NCBI GenBank assembly: GCA_003644825.1
Contig: QNDJ01000140.1
Span: 1-5,517 of the forward strand
Length of the DNA: 5,517 nucleotides
Direction of reading: 5' to 3'
Source of the DNA: B21-G16 sp003644825 [NCBI: Candidatus Zhuqueibacterota bacterium]
Lineage (GTDB): Bacteria > SM23-31 > B21-G16
The position numbers and the translations under genes were made by a program. Of the stretch, positions 1 to 5,517 are shown piece by piece. Numbering within the stretch: the first letter of the stretch is position 1; every line of letters begins with the position of its first letter. The notes below the pieces were generated by a model. That model did not search any database and was not told the DNA's origin. It was given only the letters and a program-made list of their open reading frames with translations.

Positions 1-473
1 CTTCCCCAGTAATATAATTCATGCAATATTTGTTTTCCTTTATCTTGAGGAAATATTAACATCCCTATTTCTATATTTTTTTCAATAGATGTTCTTGTGA
101 GATTACCGGAACCTAATATGGCGAAAATCGGTTCATCTAAAGCACAAATATATAACTTGGCATGAAGCGAATTATTGTATCGAATTTCTACAAAGTCAGA
201 ATTTTTAAGAATATCTATAGCTTGTTTGTGGTAATCTTCTTTAGGTTCCCTTGTAATAATATAAGTAAAAATTTTATCATTTTCTATCCTATTTTTTAAT
301 CTTTCAATTGAGAAACGAGTATTAACCAGGCCGGTTATTATTGGTGAGATTATTATAAGATTGTTAGCTTTAAAATCTCCTATAAAAAATTTCTTAAAAA
401 AGTCCATCACCGGATTATATGAGATTTTAACATAAGGAATTTCCTTTTCAATATTCATTTTTTGACTTTCCAT
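1..473 (-). CDS. Phospholipase D-like domain protein (C-terminus cut by window start)
   Basis: Translating the minus strand from the ATG at 473 gives 157 open codons that run off the window start, so only the N-terminal part is seen. Residues 36-50 form a hydrophobic strand (NLIIISPIITGLV). Residues 104-106 are H-A-K and 121-125 are G-S-G-N-L, the HxK...GSxN pattern of the phospholipase D/nuclease superfamily. The Asp usually found four residues after the Lys is absent (Ala111); Asp113 lies two residues further on. No signal peptide is visible, so a cytoplasmic protein is likely. Superfamily members act on phosphodiesters in lipids or nucleic acids; the substrate here cannot be told. Active enzymes need two HKD motifs or a dimer, and any second motif lies outside the window. 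It is the last cistron seen, 37 nt after the RodZ-like gene. The start is uncertain: an in-frame ATG at 458 has GGAAAG shortly upstream, whereas 473 has no clear ribosome site. Confidence 0.75.
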   Translation of the reverse strand, partial: MESQKMNIEKEIPYVKISYNPVMDFFKKFFIGDFKANNLIIISPIITGLVNTRFSIERLKNRIENDKIFTYIITREPKEDYHKQAIDILKNSDFVEIRYNNSLHAKLYICALDEPIFAILGSGNLTRTSIEKNIEIGMLIFPQDKGKQILHELYYWG

Positions 474-510
474 AATTTTAAAAAATAAAATCCAATTTAT
501 TAAAAATATT

Positions 511-1287
511 TCATTGCTGTTCTGGTCTTTTTCTGAGTTGCAGGTTTTCTATGCCATTTTTTGTAAACCTGACATACCATACAAGTTGATTTTTACTGCC
601 GAGAGAGTCTATTTTAGCACCGTTCAGGTAGAATTCAAGTCCTTTTGCTTTACCGATTCTCATTTCAATAAATTCTTTTGCTTTCCATACTTTTTTATCA
701 TCTTTGTAAAAAGTATATTCTTTTGCAGAGTCACCATCAACTGAAACCCTGAGCCATGTAATTTCTAATGCTTTACATTCCAGGGTTACTGGAGTGAATT
801 TTGTTTCTTCTGGTTTGTTTTCAACCTGCGGTATCTTTTCAGTTTTTAATGGTGTTACAATTTCGTGGGTTTTAATTTCAAGTTGATTATTTTCTTTTTT
901 TCTAAAATATGTTTGAAGGCTGAATATAATAACCACTGCAACTACTATAAGGATTACCGGCATTAATTTGCGGTTTTTCTCTTTTAAGAACGGTTCCTTT
1001 TCTATTATTTCTTTTTCTGAAGTGGTTTCTTCTTCTTTTTCTTCTGAATCAGGTTCAGTTTTGAACAGGTTATCGAATTTCATCATTGTTTCTTTAACAT
1101 CCATTCCAAGATACTTTGCATAAGTTTTAATAAAGGCTTTTACATAAGGTCTGGGTAAAAAATCGAATTCACCTGATTCAATTTTTTTCAGGAATTTTAT
1201 ATTTATTTTTGTTTTATCAGAGATTTCTTTTAAAGTTAGTTTTTTTCCTTCTCTGAAGTTTTTCAGTTCTTGTGCAAAGGATTCCAT
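511..1287 (-). CDS. rodZ: RodZ-like cell-shape protein: HTH domain, one TM helix, DUF4115-like C-terminus
   Basis: The protein has 258 residues. Residues 1-72 are a Cro/CI-type helix-turn-helix domain with the RodZ-family pattern (LKNFREGKKLTLKEIS, then IKFLKKIESGEFDFLP, then a YVKAFIKTYAKYLG helix). Residues 77-107 are an acidic then basic linker. Residues 108-127 form one membrane helix (LMPVILIVVAVVIIFSLQ). After a linker, residues 168-247 look like the DUF4115 beta domain (ITWLRVSVDGD, IGKAKGLEFYLNGAKID). In known RodZ proteins the HTH domain binds MreB in the cytoplasm and the C-terminus lies in the periplasm, supporting elongation and rod shape. That role is inferred here from architecture; mreB is not in the window. 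The ATG lies 2 nt after the maf stop, and its GGAG at 1301-1298 sits inside the end of maf with a 10-nt spacer, so co-translation is likely. The membrane-anchored HTH layout makes a plain soluble regulator unlikely. Confidence 0.88.
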   Translation of the reverse strand: MESFAQELKNFREGKKLTLKEISDKTKINIKFLKKIESGEFDFLPRPYVKAFIKTYAKYLGMDVKETMMKFDNLFKTEPDSEEKEEETTSEKEIIEKEPFLKEKNRKLMPVILIVVAVVIIFSLQTYFRKKENNQLEIKTHEIVTPLKTEKIPQVENKPEETKFTPVTLECKALEITWLRVSVDGDSAKEYTFYKDDKKVWKAKEFIEMRIGKAKGLEFYLNGAKIDSLGSKNQLVWYVRFTKNGIENLQLRKRPEQQ

Positions 1288-1289
1288 TT

Positions 1290-1892
1290 TTAAGTTGCTC
1301 CGACTATTTCTTTTTGAGCCTGTTTATAAAGGTCATAAAATTTACTTATGGGGAACCCCATTACATTAAAAAAACAACCGTTTACTTTTTTAATGAATAA
1401 AGAACCAATACCCTGAATTCCATAAGCACCTGCTTTATCCATTGGTTCCTTACTTTCGATGTATTCTTCAATTTCAATTTTATCCATTTTTTTGAATTCA
1501 ACTTCAGTTACTTCAAAATCCGTTTTTAATATGTTTTCGGGTTTAAAAAAAAGGGCTATTCCAGTATAAACTTTATGGATGTTCCCGGAAAGGAGATAAA
1601 GCATTCTTTTTGCTTCAGAGATATCTTTTGGTTTACCAAGAATTAATCCGTTTATTACAACAACAGTATCTGCTCCAACAATTAATCCGTTATCAATTTT
1701 TTTTGAAATATTCTTCACTTTTTTTAAAGCCATATTTGTAACAAAGCTGTCAGGCTTAGTTGATTCTGGTATTTTTTCTTTGATGGAACTTTTTACGATA
1801 CTAAAATTAAGGCCAAGTTTTTTGAAGATTATTGCTCTTCTTGGTGAACCTGATGCAAGGATTATCTTTCTACCGATAAGATTTTTTATCAT
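1290..1892 (-). CDS. maf: Maf family nucleoside triphosphate pyrophosphatase (YhdE type)
   Basis: The protein has 200 residues from the ATG at 1892, a normal Maf length. Maf proteins hydrolyse non-canonical or excess nucleotides, and YhdE-type members act mainly on dTTP and UTP, giving the monophosphate and pyrophosphate; some Maf proteins affect septum formation. Visible family motifs are ASGSPRR (13-19, near the phosphate-binding N-terminus), GADTVV (73-78, with the conserved Asp75), LGKPKD (85-90), DKAGAYGIQG (152-161) and GCFFNVMGFP (172-181). Gln160 in the GIQG motif favours YhdE over the YceF (m7GTP) type, which has Glu there; this is from family knowledge. Start choice: the ATG overlaps the stop of the upstream TPR gene as ATGA, with purine-rich GGGGAAA at 1902-1896. 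An in-frame GTG at 1904 would add four residues (MGKC) but overlaps that ribosome site, so I prefer the ATG. All key residues are present; substrate subclass is less certain than family. Confidence 0.95.
   Translation of the reverse strand: MIKNLIGRKIILASGSPRRAIIFKKLGLNFSIVKSSIKEKIPESTKPDSFVTNMALKKVKNISKKIDNGLIVGADTVVVINGLILGKPKDISEAKRMLYLLSGNIHKVYTGIALFFKPENILKTDFEVTEVEFKKMDKIEIEEYIESKEPMDKAGAYGIQGIGSLFIKKVNGCFFNVMGFPISKFYDLYKQAQKEIVGAT
1298..1301 (-). promoter_or_regulatory. Putative ribosome binding site for the RodZ-like gene
   Basis: GGAG within the last codons of maf lies 10 nt before the ATG at 1287. It is a short site at the long end of the usual spacing, consistent with translation coupled to maf. 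Confidence 0.5.
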
Positions 1893-2488
1893 ACATTTCC
1901 CCACAATGCCTGAATCTGGGTAAGAAGGGTTTCTGGTTTATTTGCCGGATGATAATTGCCGGGGTCAATGATATCGAGTTGGTCCGCGGCTTTTTCGTAG
2001 TTACCAAGGTAGTAATATGCTTGTGCCAGGATAAGAATCAGGTCACCTGCAGAAATCTGGTTATCTCTTTTAAATACGTAATTACTATCTTTTTCAAGCA
2101 CAGATTGCGCCGCATTTATTGCATCTTCATAATGGTTCTTTACGATAAGAACTAAAGCTAACCCTGCAAGTGCATCAAGGTTATCCGGTTCTTTTACTAG
2201 GGCTTTTTCAAAATTTTCCTGTGCTAAATTGTATTTTTGGTCTCCGCTTCCGAAAGCTAAACGTGCATAACACCACCCCACCCCAATATAAGCATCTGTA
2301 TTTGTGTTATCGTATTTGAATATTTCACCAAATTTTATAACAGCATTACTATAATCTTTGCTGGAATATAAACTCCATCCTTCATTGATTAAAGAATTAA
2401 TTATTTCATTAATATCGGGTCCTGTAGATTTCTTTTTCCCGCAGAAAACAAATAAAAGTATAAACAATAGAATTAAATTCTTTTTAAT
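1889..2488 (-). CDS. TPR lipoprotein, apparent AUU start
   Basis: From the ATT at 2488 the protein has 199 residues. It begins with a Lys-Lys n-region, a hydrophobic stretch (LILLFILLFVF) and Cys16 followed by GKKKS, which is a lipoprotein signal. The residues before the Cys (F-V-F) fit the lipobox only loosely. The rest is helical with tetratricopeptide-like repeats at about 34-66 (NEGWSLYSSKDYSNAVIKF), 70-105 (AYIGVGWCYA; AQENFEKALVKEPDN), 105-138 (ALAGLALVLIVKNHYEDAI) and 147-176 (LILAQAYYYLGNYEKAADQL). Such proteins are usually envelope-anchored interaction platforms; the partner is unknown. AGGAGG at 2500-2495 lies 6 nt before the ATT, and no ATG, GTG or TTG sits at a usable distance. 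The nearest canonical start, TTG at 2467, is 27 nt away and would remove the Lys-Lys n-region. The gene begins 12 nt after the protease stop and its TGA overlaps the maf ATG. Family confidence is high; the start codon is an inference. Confidence 0.82.
   Translation of the reverse strand: MKKNLILLFILLFVFCGKKKSTGPDINEIINSLINEGWSLYSSKDYSNAVIKFGEIFKYDNTNTDAYIGVGWCYARLAFGSGDQKYNLAQENFEKALVKEPDNLDALAGLALVLIVKNHYEDAINAAQSVLEKDSNYVFKRDNQISAGDLILILAQAYYYLGNYEKAADQLDIIDPGNYHPANKPETLLTQIQALWGNV
1896..1902 (-). promoter_or_regulatory. Putative ribosome binding site for maf
   Basis: GGGGAAA lies 3 nt before the ATG at 1892 (the G run ends 6 nt before it), inside the last codons of the TPR gene. It is a modest match to the Shine-Dalgarno consensus, helped by the ATGA stop/start overlap. 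It supports the ATG over the GTG at 1904, which overlaps the purine run. Confidence 0.5.
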
Positions 2489-2494
2489 TTTAAG

Positions 2495-2502
2495 CCTCCT
2501 TT
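2495..2502 (-). promoter_or_regulatory. Strong ribosome binding site for the TPR lipoprotein
   Basis: The minus strand reads AAAGGAGG here, a near-perfect match to the anti-Shine-Dalgarno end of 16S rRNA. It overlaps the TAA stop of the metalloprotease gene. Six nucleotides separate it from the ATT at 2488, while the first canonical start codon in frame is 27 nt away. This site therefore decides the start of the downstream gene. Ribosomes ending the protease gene could reinitiate here. Confidence 0.85.
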
Positions 2503-5500
2503 ATTTTGTTAAAACAAGTTTTAAAGTTCTGGAAAAATTCCCGGCTTTTAATCTGTATAAATATATACCACTGGATACATTTCTCCCGTTATTATCTTTT
2601 CCGTTCCAGATTTCTTTGTATGTTCCCTTTGTTTTGTAACCATTAACCAGAGTTCTTATTTCCTGACCCAGTAAATTGTAAATTCTTAATGTTACAAAGC
2701 AGCCTTTTTTTATACTATATCTGATAGTAGTTTCAGGGTTAAAAGGATTCGGGTAATTTTGATAAAGGACATATTCAAGTGGTATGGAGAAGCTTCTGGA
2801 TTTATCATATCTCAATTGATAAGTTCCCAGTCGGTTTATTGTTGCATTTATTGTTTTTGAATCGTAATCAATATAAGACTTGATAGGTATCCACTTGTTG
2901 TTATCCAGTATTGCTATATATAGTTTCTCTTTTTTTAGATTTTTCGTCTGTTCAATGTCATATCTGAAGGAGATTTCTGCATTGCCGGCAAGAATTCCAG
3001 CAGGGCTAAAGGTTGCAGGTTTACTGACACTTATACTGTTATCCGGAGTTTCAGGTTTTGCCCTTTTTATTTTGAATGGATATCCAGTAAAGGCAATCAG
3101 ATGGGCATCTTTCTTTAATGAGTAAGCGGGAATATTGAGAACTGCGATGCCATCCAGAGTGGATATTTTACCTTCAGAGGTTGACTGGATTCCCTGAACA
3201 TTCATAGAAATTGTTGTATCTTTTTTTATGAAACCGTATTTGTTGGTGCCTTCAATAGTAATATCAACTTTTCCATTCTGATTAATAACTACATTATCAT
3301 CAACAAAGACTTTTCCTGATGTTCCACTTGGTTTAAAATTCAATGTTTTTGTTGAATCTCCGTAAACGATTTTTCCTTTCAGATTTTTGAGGGATAGTTC
3401 TTTTTTACCGACAACATAAACATCAATATTCTCGGTGAAGATTGGGTGTTGCAGAAAACCTGTTGTGAATACCGGTTCATCTTCATCAGCATAGGTCATT
3501 TCAACACGAATCATAAGGTTGAAGGAATCAAGGTAAACTTCTTCTTCCTGGTCAGTTCGTATTAAAAGTTCACTGAAAGAGCGCCATCCGGGTTTATCAA
3601 AAGTCGGTCCGAAGAGTGCCCAGCTGTTGCTATGCCCTTCATTTAACTTATCAACAGCCAGAAATACTGCACCGGTATCATCAGAATCGTGTAAGATGCT
3701 CACATAAAAATCATTTTCGAACCCTGTGAGAAAACCCGCCTGGTCCTGGAAATCTACATTTATCCACTGGAAATATTTTGATTCATTTATTGTTATTTTT
3801 TTTGGTGGTGCAAGGATTTTACCAGGAGAATTATTTTCACCGGAATCATCATATACTCTTATCTCAAAATCATCTGTATTGAATACACCACCATAAATTT
3901 TCATCTTCAAAAGAGTGCTGTTTTTGTTCGGGGGATGAAACTTAACAGCCCATCCAGAACCCTGTGTATTATAACCAAACCATAGTAAATTAACAGGTCT
4001 CTGGTCAGCAGTGAAGAATATAACGTCATTTACTCCATCATCATATTTTAACTCTTTAACGAAATAGGATTGTTCGGCACAGGCAGTATAGGAATACTCT
4101 GTTTGCAGGTTGATAGGATTTACAAAACACAGGATTATTTCTCTGTATGTTGTGCCAAATTTATTTTCTTTAAACTCCTCATTCGGGTTTACATCAATGA
4201 CTCTGATTTCGTTTTGAGCAATTTCAATAGCTTTAATTTTTAGAAACCGGGTATTGAAAGACATTTGAAGTGCAAGCCCGCTTGATAGTCTTGAATATTC
4301 TCCTGCAACTCCATCTATTTTTTTACTATCAATGGACACAGGATATTCATTATGGTTTTCATGAACCCATGCTTTAAAAGTTTTTGCTTGAGGTAATGCG
4401 TAACCCCAGGCAGGATTGATGGAATTGTTGTTCAGTATATTTGCTATAACCCAGTTGGAGAAAAGTTCATCCCAGGATATTGATGGTGTAACCGTTGTCA
4501 GAAGATTTTTTATACTCGTTAACCCATTTTCCGGGTCCTGCACAAGATTTTTTATAAAGTTATCTCCTAACTGTTCTTCGAGGTATAGAGTCCATAGTTG
4601 AACCTTTACATAATCTGCAATAACTTTAGGGTCTGGATAGGAAGCAAAGGTTGTTAAATTTCTGTTTGTGTCTTCGAAAAAGGGTGAAGGATTCTCAAAG
4701 TTGTAGCCTGTTAAAATTTGTGCATACTGAGATAACCCTTCATTTAAAAAACTTTGTTCATTTTTATCATAGTTGTAATGAATTAAATGCTGAAACTCAT
4801 GAGCTACATTGCTTAGAAGGTTGTGAACATTGGATAGAGAAGGGTATGTATCAATATAAAGAAGGTCTCTCTGGTTACTTCCTTCAGATGTGGTCTGGTC
4901 ATTGGATGTGAAATATCCTGCATAGTAAATTGATTCCTGGGGGTAATTGTCTTTGATATCCAGAAGTAAGAAATCGACAAGTCCGTCACCATCTTTGTTG
5001 GGTGGTTCTCCGAAATATTCGATTTCGAGTTCAACAATGCCTTTATTTGGGTTTTTTGATCCGGTTGGTGTAGAGTGTTCCAGCCTCTCCATTATTGTAT
5101 TAACAATTTCATCAGTAACTCTTCCATTTTCCAGTTCAGCTTTTTCGACCCAGATTTGTGTTTTTTGCCCTTTAGCTCTTAATTCTGCTGTTAAAGTATA
5201 GAATTTTTGTTCTTTATGATTGATAGCATAAAACTGAAGAGTATCACCTACATTATATTCTGTTTTAGATATTTTTTTTATGCTTTTTATTGTTTTTTTG
5301 AAGAAATCCGGGTTTAATTTTTCTGTATTTATAATGGCTTTTTTGATGTATTCTCTGTTAAAAACGGGTGTTCCACAGAGATATGTCCTTTTCTCTATTC
5401 CAGCTAAATTTCTTGTTTTTATCTCTTGATGTTTATTCTGACCGAAAAGTAAATTATTATGACAAAGAGGGAATAAAAAAAATAGTAAAATTATAACGAT

Positions 5501-5517
5501 TCTTTTTTTCTGTCCCA
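2501..5517 (-). CDS. Secreted M30-like zinc metalloprotease with T9SS type A sorting domain (first base of start missing)
   Basis: The frame runs without a stop from the window end (1004 whole codons plus the partial first codon) to TAA at 2503-2501. The last two bases of the window read TG on this strand, so the start is probably an NTG codon with one base cut off; numbering below uses it as residue 1. Residues 4-18 are a signal peptide (KKR, then IVIILLFFLFPL). The catalytic region has an acidic, possibly calcium-binding NKDGDGLVD (174-182), LLYIDTYP (219-226), HEFQH (240-244) and NEG with Glu260 as probable third zinc ligand. This resembles family M30 (hyicolysin-like) peptidases. Residues about 490-675 look like a beta-sandwich accessory domain (WFGYN, SGWAVKFHPP, LMIRVEM), followed by Ig-like or ZU5-like segments. 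Residues 916-1005 are a T9SS sorting domain. I infer export by Sec, then T9SS release or surface anchoring. The substrate is unknown. The ATG at 5092 is internal and would lose the signal peptide. Confidence 0.9.
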   Translation of the reverse strand, partial: GQKKRIVIILLFFLFPLCHNNLLFGQNKHQEIKTRNLAGIEKRTYLCGTPVFNREYIKKAIINTEKLNPDFFKKTIKSIKKISKTEYNVGDTLQFYAINHKEQKFYTLTAELRAKGQKTQIWVEKAELENGRVTDEIVNTIMERLEHSTPTGSKNPNKGIVELEIEYFGEPPNKDGDGLVDFLLLDIKDNYPQESIYYAGYFTSNDQTTSEGSNQRDLLYIDTYPSLSNVHNLLSNVAHEFQHLIHYNYDKNEQSFLNEGLSQYAQILTGYNFENPSPFFEDTNRNLTTFASYPDPKVIADYVKVQLWTLYLEEQLGDNFIKNLVQDPENGLTSIKNLLTTVTPSISWDELFSNWVIANILNNNSINPAWGYALPQAKTFKAWVHENHNEYPVSIDSKKIDGVAGEYSRLSSGLALQMSFNTRFLKIKAIEIAQNEIRVIDVNPNEEFKENKFGTTYREIILCFVNPINLQTEYSYTACAEQSYFVKELKYDDGVNDVIFFTADQRPVNLLWFGYNTQGSGWAVKFHPPNKNSTLLKMKIYGGVFNTDDFEIRVYDDSGENNSPGKILAPPKKITINESKYFQWINVDFQDQAGFLTGFENDFYVSILHDSDDTGAVFLAVDKLNEGHSNSWALFGPTFDKPGWRSFSELLIRTDQEEEVYLDSFNLMIRVEMTYADEDEPVFTTGFLQHPIFTENIDVYVVGKKELSLKNLKGKIVYGDSTKTLNFKPSGTSGKVFVDDNVVINQNGKVDITIEGTNKYGFIKKDTTISMNVQGIQSTSEGKISTLDGIAVLNIPAYSLKKDAHLIAFTGYPFKIKRAKPETPDNSISVSKPATFSPAGILAGNAEISFRYDIEQTKNLKKEKLYIAILDNNKWIPIKSYIDYDSKTINATINRLGTYQLRYDKSRSFSIPLEYVLYQNYPNPFNPETTIRYSIKKGCFVTLRIYNLLGQEIRTLVNGYKTKGTYKEIWNGKDNNGRNVSSGIYLYRLKAGNFSRTLKLVLTK
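2504..2773 (-). other. T9SS type A C-terminal sorting domain
   Basis: The last 90 residues match the Por-secretion-tail/FlgD-like pattern: YQNYPNPFNPETTIRYSI, then VTLRIYNLLGQEIRTLVNG, then WNGKDNNGRNVSSGIYLYRL and a basic end (LKLVLTK). In known systems this domain directs outer-membrane translocation by the type IX machinery and is then removed or replaced by an anchor. It implies that the genome encodes a T9SS elsewhere; none of its components is in this window. Confidence 0.93.
4739..4801 (-). other. Zinc-binding active site of the metalloprotease
   Basis: This stretch encodes HEFQH (4801-4787), giving two His ligands and the catalytic Glu241, and ends at Glu260 of FLNEGLSQYA. The second His and Glu260 are 16 residues apart. 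An HExxH followed by a downstream NEG or DEG Glu is the gluzincin arrangement seen in M30-like peptidases. All expected catalytic residues are present, so the enzyme is probably active. Confidence 0.8.

Noticed and set aside
484-501. Inverted repeat AATAAA/TTTATT with a 6-nt loop and nearby T-rich sequence between the RodZ-like and PLD-like genes
   Set aside because: The stem is only six A-T pairs, expected by chance in such AT-rich DNA and too weak for a credible intrinsic terminator.
514-744. Plus-strand open frames opposite the real genes (514-744, 1949-2155, 2358-2639, 2880-3125, 4416-4601, 4651-4911, 4947-5201)
   Set aside because: All lie antisense to well-supported coding regions, and their Phe/Cys/Ser-rich or hydrophobic products look like antisense translations rather than proteins.
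4813-5037. Open frame of 74 codons on the minus strand
   Set aside because: It lies wholly within the metalloprotease gene in another frame, has no ribosome site, and shows no recognisable protein features.
5475-5509. An 8-base A run and a 7-base T run within the signal peptide coding region, as possible phase-variation tracts
   Set aside because: Runs this long are common in AT-rich DNA and arise from Lys and Phe codons; no variation can be seen from one sequence.

Overview
The window is AT-rich (about one third G+C by eye) and appears to hold a single operon: five genes, all on the minus strand, so transcription runs from high to low coordinates. The best clue to the organism is the C-terminus of the largest protein. 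It ends in a type IX secretion (T9SS type A) sorting domain with the NYPNPFNP signature, which points to the Fibrobacteres-Chlorobi-Bacteroidetes group or a neighbouring uncultured lineage (for example Ignavibacteria-, Cloacimonadota-, Marinimicrobia- or WOR-3-like). The exact phylum cannot be fixed from this window. Strong AGGAGG-type ribosome sites also occur.

Layout in transcription order: (1) >5517..2501, a secreted zinc metalloprotease of about 1005 residues with a signal peptide, an HEFQH zinc site, beta-rich accessory domains and the T9SS tail. The frame stays open to the window edge, well upstream of the first internal ATG at 5092, and reveals the signal peptide; only the first base of the probable start codon is missing. 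(2) 2488..1889, a small TPR lipoprotein that appears to start at an AUU codon behind a strong AGGAGG. (3) 1892..1290, a Maf nucleotide pyrophosphatase of YhdE type, coupled to gene 2 by an ATGA overlap. (4) 1287..511, a RodZ-like membrane protein with a cytoplasmic helix-turn-helix domain, one membrane helix and a periplasmic DUF4115-like domain. (5) 473..<1, the first part of a phospholipase D-like protein, cut by the window start.

Spacing is 12 nt, a 4-nt overlap, 2 nt and 37 nt, so genes 1 to 4 are probably co-transcribed and partly coupled in translation; gene 5 may be the next cistron. Genes 3 and 4 both belong to families tied to cell division, cell shape or nucleotide housekeeping, and genes 1 and 2 to the cell envelope. 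No specific joint pathway can be shown. There is no gene-free stretch over 300 bases, and I saw no RNA gene, CRISPR array, insertion sequence, promoter or convincing terminator. Most of the window is ordinary; the feature most worth checking is the apparent non-AUG start of the TPR lipoprotein.
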